Source: Asterella californica (Eukaryota > Streptophyta > Marchantiopsida > Marchantiales > Aytoniaceae). Taken from it: 64,000 nt of DNA. The stretch is taken from positions 2,027,501-2,091,500 of the forward strand of contig JAYKYS010000017.1 in the NCBI GenBank assembly GCA_036924285.1. Reading direction: 5' to 3'. Positions 30,456 to 42,866 of this stretch are shown piece after piece. The first letter of the stretch is position 1, and each line of letters begins with the position of its first letter. The notes beneath the pieces are model-generated. The model was not told where the DNA came from. It did not search any database and saw nothing but the letters and a program-made list of their open reading frames with translations. A program made the translations under genes and the position numbers.

Positions 30456-32558
30456 TCCCCTTCAAGCTCATCTCTACATCCTGTACTCCTAGACAATGTT
30501 TGAAAGCATCAAACTTATCTCTAGGCAACGCCTTAGTGAAGATATCAGCAACCTGATCTCCTGTGCTCACATAAATGAGCTCAATCTCTCCTGCAAGGAC
30601 CTTCTCTCTAATAAAGTGATAGTGCACCTCAGTGTGCTTCGTCCTAGCATGGAAAACAGGATTACTAGCTAACTTCATGCTGCTAATGTTGTCGTATATA
30701 CAACAACAGGATATGTACACTCCACACCAATATCAGATAGCAGACATCCAAGCCAAATCGATTCGCATGTTGCGTTCGTTGCTCCTCGATACTCTGCTTC
30801 TGTGGATGACAAAGCAACTGTGGGTTGCTTCTTAGAAGCCCAGCTTATAGCAGCGCTTCCAAGTCCAAAAGCGTAACCTGACGTGGATCTCCTGTCGGCA
30901 CTTCCTGCCCAATCAGCATCTGTGTAGCCATGTAACAACAATGGTCCATCGTATCGATAGTGAAGTCCGTACTGCATCGAGAACTTCACGTAGCGGAGGA
31001 TCCGCTTGACATCCTCAAAATGTGGTCTCCGTGGTGACTGCATGAACTGACTAATCAGACCGACAGCATAACTCAAGTCTGGTCTGGTGATGGTCAGGTA
31101 GATAAGACTTCTAACCATCTGTCTGTACATGCGTGGATCATCCAACAACTCACCATCCTCTGCTCCTAGCTTTACCCCTTGCTCTAATGGTGTAGCAATG
31201 GGTTTGCAATCAAGCATACCAAATCTCTCAAGCATACTGAGAGCATACTGTCGCAGCCAAACATCCTTCCCATCTCTAATGAACTCCACAGCAAGGAAGT
31301 ACTTGAGTTCTCCTAAGTCCATCATCTCGAACTCGGATTTCAAGTGATCCTTGATCTGGGAAATAAGCTCCTCAAAGTTACCGGTAATGATCAAGTCATC
31401 AACATAGATGGTGATCACAACAATCCGGTCTCATATTCTCAATGAATACAAGGTAGAGTCTGAACTACAAAGATGGAAACCAAGAGATTGCAAATAAGAA
31501 TTGATCTTTGCATACCATGCTCTTGGTGCTTGTTTCAGACCATAGAGAGCCTTCCGTAACTTACATACACGGGAAGGAAACATAAGATCCTCATAACCAG
31601 GAGGTTGCTGCATGTAGACCTCCTCCTCAAGATCGCCGTTGAGGAAAGCGTTCTTGAAGTCCATCTGGTGCATCTTCCAACCTTTCTGAGTTGCAACTGC
31701 AACTACTGTTCGAATAGTCATCATCTTCGCAACAGGAGCAAAGGTCTCCTCAAAATCCACTCCATGTTGCTGTGCGTAGCCCTTAGCTACCAATCTGGCC
31801 TTGTATCGACACACGGTACCATCCGAGTTGCGCTTGACCTTGAAAACCCACCTGCAACCAATCGCTTTCTTACCCTGAGGTAAGTCTACCAACTCCCAAG
31901 TCTGTTGGTGATGAAGCGCAGCAAGTTCAGCTTCCATAGCACTTACCCATTGGGTCTTGTGCATCGCCTCCTCAAGTGAACTCGGTTCCTGTTCCTGAAG
32001 AACATTGGTCATATATGCATGGTGCGCAGCAAGAAAACCTTCATGCATATACCTACTCACTGGATGTTTTGGTCGCTCAGATCTGCGAGAGGTAATTGGT
32101 GCACTAGTCACCTCCTCTTGCAACTGATCTGACGTAGACGCCAAGGTCTGGGACAAAGTATCCAGTGGATGTGGAAGATCCACATATCTGGATGAGTCAA
32201 ACATACGCTGCAATAGCACGCGCTCATCCTGTGTAGAAACTACACTAGTTCCACTAGCCTGTGTTACGTGAACTCCAACGTTAACAACAGCTCTATGTGC
32301 AACCGATTCTGATCTGGAATCAGTGACTTCTCCAGATCCTCCACTCAACGTACTACTCTGAGGTACTACAATGGACTGACTCCTTGGTCCTACAGTAGGT
32401 ACAGGGATGGCTATCACAGGTGCAGGTGCAAACCAAGACTGTAGCTCATCAAAAACGACATCTCTACTGATATAGAACTGCTTGGACAAAGGATTGTAGT
32501 ACCTATATCTTTTCTGCGGCTCGAAAGCCGCATAACTCTGATGCGTAGTAATCAGCAA
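30456..32558 (-). pseudogene. copia-2 pol remnant (RT and RNase H; protease and integrase deleted)
   Basis: The frame passes from the end of gag (THQSYAAFEPQ) directly to the post-integrase linker (KRYRYYNPLSKQF) through an in-frame deletion. An Arg codon became TGA at about 31431, just before RT motif YVDD. A 6-nt in-frame loss follows VWL near 31255, and a 1-nt loss near 30690 shifts the RNase H end. It cannot make its own integrase or protease and could move only with help from a relative. Confidence 0.9.
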
Positions 32559-33560
32559 CTGCTCCGAATAGACATGCTCAGTGACTGCATAGCCTTGCTG
32601 GTTGCTGTTACCTTGTTGGGGGTTGTTGTCGTGTTGTCTTTGATCGTTCTGCTTCTTGTAACACTGATTCGCATTGTGGCCTTGTTTCTTGCAGTAGTTG
32701 CAGGAACCAAACGCTCTTCTCTGATTGTTGTTGGAACCACTAGAGTGTTGCTGGTTCTGCTGGTTCTGCTGCTGCTGCGATTACTGTTGCTGTCCGCGAC
32801 CCCGTCCACGTCCAGCACCTTTGTCACGACCCCTACCTCGAGATCCTCCAGAACCTGCAAAATAGACAGATTCTTGCTGACCCGTCGAAGTAGAACTCCC
32901 CAGTAGGCGCACCTCCTCTCCTAACATCATAGGAACAAGCTCATCAAACCGCGGAAGGGGTTCTCTGGTCGAAATCGATGTTATGAACTGTTTGTACTCT
33001 GCAGGTAGTCCCTGCAATGTGGCTCCGATCAAGACAGTGGGATCAATCTCGACTTTTACAGAAGATAGCTGATCCGCGAGCTGCTTGACATGGTTCACAT
33101 AGTCGTTGATGCACATCGACCCCTTCTTCACGGTGTTGAACTGCTGCAGCAATTGCAGCTTCCGCGCCTCTGTTCCGGATTGAAACAGATGCGCGAGTGC
33201 ATCCCAAGCTTTCTTGGGGGTATCGTAATCCTGGATGTGACCGATCATCGATGCTGAAACTGTCAGCGCGATGTAGTGAATAGCCTGATATGAGCGCTTC
33301 TTCCACTCCTTGAATTTCGGGTCAGAAATTGACACTTCAGGCGCTTTCTCCTCCTCAGTGATAAGATCCCATAGATCTTGTTCCTGCAAGAAGGTCTTCA
33401 TCCGGAACTTCCACACTTGGTAGTTGTTCTTGTCGAGTTTCTCTCCAGTGATCAAAGACACAGATTCCGCCATAGCTGCAATGTCGAAATTGCGCTGTTC
33501 TGTACGCGGAAAACCTCCCAGAAACTGCACGAAACTCGTCTCTCCCCATCGCGCGATCAA
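32559..33560 (-). pseudogene. copia-2 gag
   Basis: Same start as copia-1 gag (MAESVSL within the longer frame). One Gln codon is TAA at 32779-32781, in the Gln-rich linker before the CCHC knuckle. Otherwise colinear and very similar to copia-1. Confidence 0.9.
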
Positions 33561-34371
33561 GAGTTGTCACAAGTCACAATGAGGCGACTCCACGAACTCC
33601 TCTTGCAGCGACAACGAGAAAAGAACCTGTGCGCGAACTGTAGGTGTACAAAACACGACGGAAACGTCGAAAGAACACACCAAGAAAGGCCGAAACTAGA
33701 CCAAACGAGGTCAAAATTGGGTGTGCGACCCCTCAAAATTTTCAAAATTTTTCAAATAGCTAGGAAATTCGGAACTCTTATTGGGAACAGTATTAGTTTT
33801 AGACTCAAGTCCTAAAACTTTTGTTTTGGTCGAAAAAGATCCAATTGAAAAACTGCCGCTGGAAATCTCCAAATCGACTGAAACTTGACCCAGTACACAA
33901 TTCGCACCTTCTGAACAAGACAGCCTAAATGGCTGGTCGACAAAAAACAGCGAGAAAACATTGTCTAGGCCTTCAAAATCGCGTTCAAAGTTTCTGGTGG
34001 CGAAAAAAACGGTTTCGTCTCACCCGAACGCATCAGCAGGATAGTGCTCGACATAGGCACAACTCCGGCTGCTCTCTCATGTACTCCAAACTCCATCTTG
34101 TCTATCAGCAAGGGACACACACTCTCACCAGCTCTGATACCATGTAGAAAGATCGATACTTCGAAGACACTCCAAGAAGAGAGAGAGCGAGTAGACAAGG
34201 AAATAAAATAGGAATGAGATGAGAGAGACTTTGCCTCTCTCTCTATATATAGTGGAGGTGAGTACAAGGGAAACCCTAATGGTGGGTTAGCCCTCTAACT
34301 AACTCTAACAACCCTAACCACTCCGGCTAATGGTAGCCGTCGATCTACTAGAGCTTGGGACTATATCAACA

Positions 34372-35928
34372 CTTGACGCCTTGAGTCGCAAGGAGGAATA
34401 TCTTTCATCGTCAATACAGATTTTGCGAGCTATGTATCCTAAGGAGTCAGACTTGGAGAGGCACATACGTGAAGGTTACATGGGCGATGACCAAGCGAAG
34501 GAGTATCTGGAATAGCTCAAACGAGGAGTGAAGTTGCAGAACATGCAGCTAAGACTTTGTTTACTCATGTTCAAACAAAGTCGGGTTTATGTGGGACAAG
34601 GAAAACTTAGGCCCAAGTTGTTAAAAGAATGCCACGATGTGCCCTTATCAAGCCATAAAGGCGAAAAGTCCACTTTAGCAGTGATAGCTAAAAAGTTTTA
34701 TTGGCTCCACATGAAAGACAATGTTGCCCACTTTGTGAAAACATGCGTAACGTGTCAAGCGAACCGCGTTTCTTATGAGAAGAAACAAGGGTTGCTTCAT
34801 CCTCTGCCGATTCCAGCCAGACCTTGGGAAAGCATTAGCATGGACTTCATTACCTCTCTGCCTGACTCCAATGGATACAACGCGATTTTTGTGATAGTTG
34901 ATCGATTTAGCAAACTAGCGAAGTTCGCTCCGACCTTGGATACTGCAACAGCGTTCACGACTTCTCGGGTATTCCTAGATACTTGGTGGCGTTCACATGG
35001 ATTATCTCGGAGTATTATTTCAAATAGAGACTCTAAGTTCTGAATCAATACTTGTGCCTTTTGAAAACACTTGTTCCAAAAATTGGGGACTAAGTTAAAA
35101 TTTAGTACCGTCTTTCATCCGGAAACAGATGGACAAACGGAACGAGTTAACTCGGTTCTGAATCAATACTTGAGGAATAATGTGAGCGCGGACCAAAGCG
35201 ATTGGGCGGAGTGGCTCAGTCTTGTGGAATATTGCTACAATTCCACGAAGCATTCGGCAACCGACGAATGGTCTTTCTTGCTGGCTTACGGACGTGAGCC
35301 AGAAGGGCCTCTTGACTTGACTCTTGCAGGGAGTTCGACATCGGCACGACCAAGAACACGGCAAACATCAGCGGAAGAGTTGGTGGCGGCAATGCAGCGG
35401 CGAGAAGAGCAAGTAAAGAAGAACCTCGAGAAGGCGCAGCAACGATACGCGAAGCAGGTAAACAAGCATCGGCGGCAAGTGCAGTTTCAAGTGGGCGAAG
35501 AAGTATGGTTAAGTACGAAAAACTTCACACTTTCGAGGGAAATATCGATGAAGTTTTCATCGAACTTCACAAGACCTTTTGTCATTGTGAAAAATCCGCA
35601 CGAAGACATCTATACACTAGATCTTCCTCGCGAATGGCAGTTGCATCCGACTTTCCATGTTTCTTTATTGAAGAAATACTTCAAGGATGATTCGCGGCCG
35701 GAGAGCAAACAGGTTCTTAGGCCTCAACCTGATGTCGTGCAAGACGAAGCAGAATATGAGGTGGAGTCCATTTTGCGATCTCGGCGTAAATCAAACCGGA
35801 TGGAGTAATTGGTCAAATGGCGTGGTTACCATTTGAAGGAAGCAACTTGGGTGCTAGAGGAAGATCTCGCACATGCAAGCGAAGTATTAGACCTATTCAA
35901 ACGGAGACAAGGACAACAAGGGCGTTAG
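34372..35928 (+). pseudogene. Chromovirus A gag-pol, 3' part (integrase and chromodomain)
   Basis: Continues from [15 protein letters not shown] sequence after copia-2. Integrase zinc finger and core motifs are recognisable ([25 protein letters not shown]), but a Gln codon is TAG at about 34513, a 13-bp insertion at 35041 causes a stop, and a Tyr codon is TAA at about 35806 within the C-terminal chromodomain ([13 protein letters not shown]). The frame end corresponds to that of element C. Confidence 0.88.
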
Positions 35929-36685
35929 CAAGATGAGGAAATCTCCTTCCAGTGAGAGGTGAAGAAACGACGAACCATACGAGTAGCAACTTGAGGCGAT
36001 TTGGACCGATGGACTTTGTAGCTTTGACTTGTGTTTGGAAATAAAGATTTTGTTTCTTGAAAAATTGTCTAAGTATATTGGTAGTGCATGGCTATGACTA
36101 GTTCTGATCAGATGCCTAGGATGTTGTCAAGAGGAGGAACGAAGCACACTCAAAAGAAGCGAGCTGGTTTGGATAAGCATCTAAATCAAGACTAAGTCTT
36201 GATGTCAAGACTTAGGTTTGCCGTAGCGTTGGCAAAGCAAGTATGAAATTTTATAATTGTCTTGGGGCTTGGGGTGATCTTGCTTTGCGGTTTTCTAACT
36301 GCAAAGTAAACTTAGTCGCGCGTCTAACTCAAATCAGATTGCGACCGAAAAGTGAGTTTCGAGGGATCTCGTAAGTAGGTGTTAATACTTATAGTTAGCA
36401 AGTTAGAGTCTTAAGTAGAATGTTTAGAAGTTGTCAACTAGTTTTGTTTAGGGTAAGCCAAAAAGGTAAGGCTTTCTCGAGACTAGTTGGAATTTTAGAG
36501 AGACTAGTTAGAATTTTTTTGGAAGTGTTCTAGCGACAACTTAAGACTCAAGCCAAGAAGGGAATTGCGGGTTAGCTACCAGAACGCAATTCTGACGCCA
36601 AGGGGTTGGCTACTCATTTTGAACTTGGTGTTAACTTAAAAGGATCATTGTTGATGAGGGCATCAACCTCCAAAGTGGGGGTGAG
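35929..36685 (+). other. Chromovirus A 3' untranslated region
   Basis: About 750 bp between the pol stop and the 3' LTR; it matches 42136-42866 of element C in reverse. No open frame. It ends in the purine tract. Confidence 0.7.
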
Positions 36686-37786
36686 TGTCGCGACCCTCGT
36701 TCTCAAGATCGGGCACAGACGCGAACAACAGAACCCTAGCGGACTTGCGCTAGGTTGTGAACGCTGCGAGTAAGACTTAACGGCTTGGCCGGGAAGTCGG
36801 GATCAGATGAACCCTAAGTGGTTCTCTGAACCAAGGTTGGAACCTTGGGTTAGGACATAAGGGCCTACCCCAAGAGGGCCCCAGACGAACGCTGACCTAA
36901 GGGGGCGAGTCTGGGAAAGGACTGAAACATGAGTCTCAGACATAGGTCTGAGACGTGGGTCCGAGACGCAGACGAACCACAGGGTTCGAGTCTAGGTCTG
37001 GACCATAGATTCTCGGAAAAATGACTAAGTGTTGGAGCTCCATCGACGTTTTAAGTCGTGAATGGAGCTCCACATAAGATCTCGAGGCGAGTGAGGTATC
37101 ATTGGAAAGATCTCGTCGAGTGCTTTCCAGTGATATATAACACTCCTCGATTTGACGTCCGAGCTGGAAGTTATGGCCGAACCACAATCGGGTTGTGATA
37201 TAATTTTCAGGGACCAAAGAGGAGGGCGGGGCCGCCGATCCCCAGAAGTATATATGAGGGGGGCTCGATGCTTGGGTGGGCCAAGACGAGTCAACCGACC
37301 CTAGGATTCGACGGGCGGACTCTGGAGGCATGAGATGATGGCTGGGCCGGTTCCAAGGCACGTTCTCGTCCAGACTTGGATGTCTAGACTTAGGAACGTT
37401 GTAAGGGCTGGGCAAGACTAGGGAACGAGTCGGCGGATTAGACCACCGTTCGGGAGCCTAGACCCAGACGGACATCACGGGCGGTTGGACCGCTAGGTGT
37501 GCTGGAGGCATCGTTTAGGACCCTGGACTTTATGAGAAGTCCGTCCCAAGTCATCTTGTGACTTGCTCATGTTTGGGATCGACCTAGGCGGATCTAGGTC
37601 GGGACTTAGGAACTGCTGAGCTTGATGATTAGGGAGACGGTCCGGCTCCGGTCCGGACCAAACTGAGATAAGGTAAGTGGTGCATGGACGCTAATTTGTG
37701 ATTTTGTTTGCAGGTTAGTGGTTTGAAGTTTGTGACCTATTGAGCAAGAGCTTCCGCTGGCGCAACAAGGCGGTAGGTGCGGGAAA
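36686..37786 (+). repeat. Chromovirus A 3' LTR
   Basis: 1.10 kb, TGTCGCGACC...GCGGGAAA, followed by the CTCTA duplication. Confidence 0.9.
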
Positions 37787-37791
37787 CTCTA

Positions 37792-38599
37792 TCACTTGTG
37801 AAATCATGAAGAGTGGTAGGAGTTGAGAATTCTATTGCATCTTGATTAAGGTTCATTTGATCTCTTTCGTCAGTAAGGTGTTCTAAAAGTTCATTGAGAG
37901 TGAGATCTTCTTGATCCGTCTCGAGGTTCTTGCAGTATATACAGTAAGAATCTCGAGTTACTTTTTGTAAATATTTCTTGTATTTCTAAGCATTTGTTAT
38001 TTCTTGTAGGTATGCGTAAATAGAAAAACGTTCAAGTCAATTCTGCGTGAATACTAATTACGAACATTGAGGCTGCACTCACATGGTGTAAGTTCTCCGG
38101 AATCTGGAGAGCTACGGAAAATAATGATGAATGTCCGTAGAACTAGAGTTACCGGCTGCGACGGTTAATATTTTGTTATGAACCGGATGTAACAGGTACA
38201 GATTCAAGAGATGAACGGCTTACATGCAATTGTGCGTCTTTGTTCTTTGATGAACGGGCATTTTTGCCACGTTATCACAGTCCGTAGAATTTCTTCGGTT
38301 TTCTCCACGGACATAAAATCGTTTTTTCGGAGACGGGTGATCAATTCTCCGGACACTTTCGGTTACGGAACTCTCCGTAGGTGTCCGCATTCCGCAAAAG
38401 ATCTACCGATAAAAAGCCATGTGAGTGTAGCTTGAATCATGCACGATTTCGAAATAGTATTCTTTTTTACATTCGTGTGTCTTGCCTGCACGAAGTTAAT
38501 TGGCACTACGGTACACAGAATCTGGTATCGAGAACGGCATCCATACTCTTCTCTTTCGGTTCTGAAGTTTAGGGTATACGTACTTCCTCGCCTTCTACA
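37792..38599. other. No gene recognised
   Basis: Flank right of chromovirus A. Possibly the 5' untranslated part of the LINE that follows; only short unsupported open frames. Confidence 0.35.
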
Positions 38600-40263
38600 A
38601 CCTTTCCATCCGTTGGCTATTCATTGCGTCGCGTGTTCTTCTTCCTTCGACAACCTCTTCTTCAGGAGCCTCTATCACCTCGGATGCGGTCCTGTTGGAC
38701 AAGCTGCAAGCTCTTACTGTGGCCGACGCTACTCTTGGGGCGTCTGCTACAGCGGTGCGCGTCCACCTCGATAAAAGTGCTGGTCTTTGACAGCTTTGTC
38801 TCTATGACGCTTAGGCTCTCTGTATGTATTGTTATGATGGCAAAGTATCTTTGGAGGCATATCCCAGTTGGGTGGCAGCGGTTTGTGGGCGCTAGCTTCG
38901 ACTACAAGTTTTGGCAACCAGGCAAGTGGTTTCTTCCTCCTTCATTATGTTCTTTGATTCGTGCATCAGTCGGGACATGGCACTCAATTCTACTCAGTCT
39001 TTCCTTGGGGTATGCGTTGTAGCCCACTTTCCATGGGAACCCTAGGTAGAAACCTCCCATTTTGTCCCGACCCTACAACCTACTTGGGTCAAAATCCTCA
39101 ATCTGCCATCATGGTGCAAGGATACACTCCCGGATCTGTTTCGTGCGGTGGGTCCCCTCATCAAGATTCCTTTGGCTTCCAAGAATTTGGCTTTTTCATC
39201 AGTGCGCGACTTTATTCTTTGGAACCGAACACAGCCGCCTCCCAAGCTGCTCCTTGTTGAACTGGGCTCCTTGGTACTTTCTCTTCCCTTGCGGTTTCCG
39301 GACCTGCCATCTGCCGCTATGTCTGCTACAACCTCTGTCCTTTGCCCACCTCCTCCCACTCCCACCACTCTTCCTCTTACTGCTACCGCCCCTTCCTCCG
39401 CTCCACGGTCCCACCTCTTCTTCATCTTCCCCTCACACTGGTTACACGTCTTCTGACCTCCTCTTCCCTTCCGCCACTCGGGGTCTTGCCTACAATGGAT
39501 ACCTCCCTTCATGCTCTCCGACCTCGACTACCGGTAGATGTCCATCCAAGTTCACCAGGAAGCAAACGCCCATGTATTGATCTTCAAGTAGTTGCATCTT
39601 ACCCTGCTCAGTCTAATCCTCGGGATGGAGGTCCCTCAGCCTCCCCAGCTGCATGAATTACCATGCGCTGCGTTTCCCGTCCTCCTCAGAGCTCATATCC
39701 ACCTGGAACATAGGGGTCTTCGAATATACCACCGCAAATTCGCATTGCGAGCGCTCCTTCGAGCACACGGACCCCTGGCTTGGCTTTCTCCTCGGCTCAG
39801 CTTCAATTTCTACTCTTTGCCTTTGATGCTATGGGGAGGAGCGGGGGCTTGGCACTCATGGTTCGGAAAGAGTGCCGTATCTTGGAATCTTGCCGTATCT
39901 GCTAGATGTATATATGTATATGTGATATTTCTAGTTCTATCTTTTGCATCGCCACGGTGACGGCCCCTAATCAAGTGGCCGATCGCTGCTCTTTCTGGTC
40001 TCACCTCTCAAAATTACTGCTCATCCGTCCGTGGATCATATGTGGAGACTGGAACTCATGCGAAGCAGCAGCTGACTCCTCTGTGTCCTCTATACTTCTT
40101 CGAGGTGCTGAGGCGCAAGCGTTTCATCGCTTCAAGTTGCGATACCGGCTTCACGATGTCCGTTTCGGGGCAGCTCCGACAGTAGGTACTGTATATACCA
40201 GACACCAAGTTAGAGAGGGGCACCTAAATTGGGCTGTACTTGATAGCATCTACCTGGCCATGC
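38600..40263 (+). pseudogene. LINE remnant: ORF1 (DUF4283-like) and AP-endonuclease
   Basis: Broken plus-strand frames. About 38920-39300 reads as a LINE ORF1 domain (LNLPSWCKDTLPDLFRAVG then IKIPLASKNLAFSS), followed by a Pro-rich stretch. About 39820-40263 reads as an AP-type endonuclease (GRSGGLALMVRKE, APNQVADRCSFW, WIICGDWN with the GDxN motif, HDVRFGA, VYTRHQ, LDSIYL). Stops and shifts occur throughout. It ends abruptly where the LTR of element D begins (TGTAACATCG), so D inserted into it; the RT part is not in the window. Confidence 0.7.
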
Positions 40264-41033
40264 TGTAACATCGTTTACTTAAATTAACCAGACTTGATGG
40301 GCAGTGATTACAAAGCCCGTGACGGTTACAAGGGAACGAAGAAGGCTTGAGGAGAATGGTTAAATGATTTCGCGAACCCTAGAACCCGACTTTTCACTTT
40401 TTCATTGTACGAGCGGGACCAGAGAGAAAGAGACTTCTTGTTTTTTTCACTTTGCTGTGTACAGAGAGCCTAAGGGCAGAGCCTATGTTACACCGTGGAT
40501 AGAACGTTATTAAACTGCCAAATACCTGAGTAATAGAGTCAATTACTTTGATAATTTGGTTATCGAGTGAGAGATGAGCATATTCAAAGTGAAGATAAGC
40601 TTTCAGGAGAGATTGGAGTTCCGAAGTTAAATTCTCATTAGAGAATTTCAGTAGCAGGAAAGATTGTCGGCCTGAGCGTTTCTCCGAGACCTTGTCAGCA
40701 AATAAACGTTGTGGAATAATATATAACAACACGGGTTCATATATAATAATGTATATGAGTCCGTGATTTGCTTTGTTATATGATAAGCAAGCTTGGATTG
40801 AGTGTCAAAGTTAGATTGAAGCGTCTGGTGTGGAGTTGACTCTATTTCTGTGTACCTTCCTACTTCTTAGCATCCACTAGGCTTCTTAGTCTTGGTTGTG
40901 ATTTTTCAAGGATTACCGCGTTTCGACTTGATCACTAGTAGCGGAAGCGCTGTCCAAATTTTATCAAACCTAAGTTTGGAATAGTTTTCACGGTGTTTTG
41001 AAACCTGAGATTAGTACCAGAAACCTGCTAAAG
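40264..41033 (+). repeat. Gypsy D 5' LTR, first part
   Basis: Starts TGTAACATCG directly after the LINE remnant. It continues across chromovirus C to 48873, where it ends ACGTTACA, giving a total of about 952 bp without C. The inverted end pair TGTAAC/GTTACA supports the limits. The second LTR is outside the window, so the left limit is inferred. Confidence 0.55.
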
Positions 41034-42135
41034 TTTCGCGCACCTACCGCCTTGTTGCGCCAGCGGAAGCTCTAGCTCAGTAGGTCGCAAACTTTACACC
41101 GCTAACCTGCAAACACAATCACAAGTTAGCGTCCATGCACCACTTACTTTAGTTCTGGTTGGTCCGGACCGGAGCCGGACCGTCTCCCTAATCATCAAGC
41201 TCAGCAATCCTAAGTCCCGACTTAGATCCGCCTAAGTCGGTCCCAAACATGAGCAAGTCACAATATGACTTGGGGCGGACTTCCCATAAAGTCCAGGGTC
41301 CAGAACGGTGCCTCCAGCACACCTAGCGGCCCAACCGCCCGTGATGTCCGTCTGGGTCTAGGCTCCCGAACGGTGGTCTAACCCGCCGACTCGTTCCCTA
41401 GTCTTGCCCCAGCCCTTACATCGTTCTTAAGTCTAGACGTCCAAGTCTAGATCGGAACGTGCCTTGGAACTGGCCCTGCCATCACCTCATGCCCCCAGAG
41501 TCCGCCCGCCGAACCCTGGGGTCGGGTGACTCGTCCTGGCCCACCCAGGCATCGAGCCCCCCCTCATATATACTTCTGGGGATCGGCGGCCCCGCCCTCC
41601 TCTTTGGTCCCTGAAAATTATACCACAACCCGATTGTGGTTCGGCCATAACTTCCAGCTCGGAGGTCAGATCGAGGAGTGTTATATATCACTGGAAAGCT
41701 CTCGACGAGACCTTTCCAATGATATCTCACTCGCCTCGAGATCTTACGTGGAGCTCCGTCCACGACCTAAAACGTCCCTGGAGCTCCAACACTTAGCAGT
41801 TTTTCCGAAAACCTGTGGTCCAGACCCAGGGTCGAACCCTGTGGTTCGTCTGCGTCTCGGTCCCACGTCTCGGACCCACGTCTGAGACTCATGTTTCAGC
41901 CTGTTCCCAGACTCGCCCCCTTAGGTCAGCGTTCGTCTGGGGCCCTCTTGGGATAGGCCATTATGTCCTAACCCAAGGTTCTAACCTTGGTTCAGAGAAC
42001 CACTTAGGGTTCTTCTGATCCCGACTTCCCGGCCAAGCCGTTAAGTCCTACTCGCAGCGTTCACAACCTAGCGCAAGTCCGCTAGAGTTCTGTTGTTCGC
42101 GTCTGCGCCCGATCTTGAGAATGAGGGGCGCGACA
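41034..42135 (-). repeat. Chromovirus C 3' LTR
   Basis: 1,102 bp, very similar to 47566-48684. The TATA-like CTCATATATACTT lies at about 41565-41577 (minus strand). Confidence 0.93.
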
Positions 42136-42866
42136 CTCACCCTCACTTTGGAGGTTGATGCCCTCATCAACAATGATCCTTTAAGTTAACACCAAGTTCA
42201 AAATGGGTAGCCAACCCCTTGGCGTCAGAATTGCGTTCTGGTAGCTAACCCGCAATTCTCTTCTTGGCTTGAGTCTTAAGTTGTCGCTAGAACACTTAGA
42301 AAATTCCAACTAGTCTCGGGAAAAACCTTACCTTTTTGGCTTACCCTAAACAAAACTAGTTGGCAACTTCTAAACATTCTACTTAAGACTCTAACTTGCT
42401 AACTATAAGTATTCACACCTACTTACAAGGTCCCCCGAAACCCACTTTCCGGTCGCAATCTGATTTGACTTAGACGCGCGACTAAGTTTACTTTGCAGTT
42501 AGAAAACCACAAAGCAAGATCACCCCAAGCCCCAAGACAAGTATGAAAGTTCATACTTGCTTTGCCAACGCTACGGCAAACCTAAGTCTTGACATCAAGA
42601 CTTAGTCTTGATTTAGATGCTTATCCAAACCAGCTCGCTTCCTTTGAGTGTGCTTCGTTCCTCCTCTTGACAACATCCTAGGCATCTGATCAGAACTAGT
42701 CATAGCCATGCACTACCAATACACTTAGACAATTTTTCAAGAAACAAAATCTTTATTTCCAAACACAAGTAAAGTACAAAGTCCATCGGCCCAAATCGCC
42801 TCAAGTTGCTACTCGTATGGTCCGTCGTTTCTTCACCCCTCGCTGGAAGGAGATGTCCTCATCTTG
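42136..42866 (-). other. Chromovirus C 3' untranslated region and polypurine tract
   Basis: About 730 bp without an ORF. The plus-strand CTCACCCTCACTTTGG next to the LTR is the complement of the polypurine tract. Confidence 0.7.

Larger units (their letters stand above)
30226..34371 (-). mobile_element. copia-2: internally deleted copia element nested in chromovirus A
   Basis: Same family as copia-1, opposite strand. LTRs 30226-30454 and 34143-34371 (229 bp) differ at about six positions, so it is older than copia-1. Primer site GCTCTGATACCA at 34131-34142 (minus strand). A 1,209-bp in-frame deletion, corresponding to 20787-21995 of copia-1, removes the protease and integrase. The flanks (GTGGTTCT and CTTGACGCC) share only CT, so no normal 5-bp target duplication is present. 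Confidence 0.92.
25952..37786 (+). mobile_element. Chromovirus A (Ty3/gypsy), full-length, decayed, with nested copia-2
   Basis: LTRs at 25952-27053 and 36686-37786 (about 1.10 kb, highly similar) are flanked by the target duplication CTCTA (25947-25951 and 37787-37791). The LTR begins TGTCGC and ends GCG(T/G)GAAA, so it has TG...AA ends. A near-match primer site TGATATCAGAGC lies at 27056-27067 and a purine tract AAAGTGGGGGTGAG precedes the 3' LTR. The coding region matches element C but has several stops and shifts, and it is split by copia-2 at 30226-34371. Confidence 0.93.

Noticed and set aside
39042..39512. 156-codon Gly/Arg/Lys-rich minus-strand frame
   Set aside because: Antisense of the Pro/Ser-rich LINE ORF1 tail, and no independent support.
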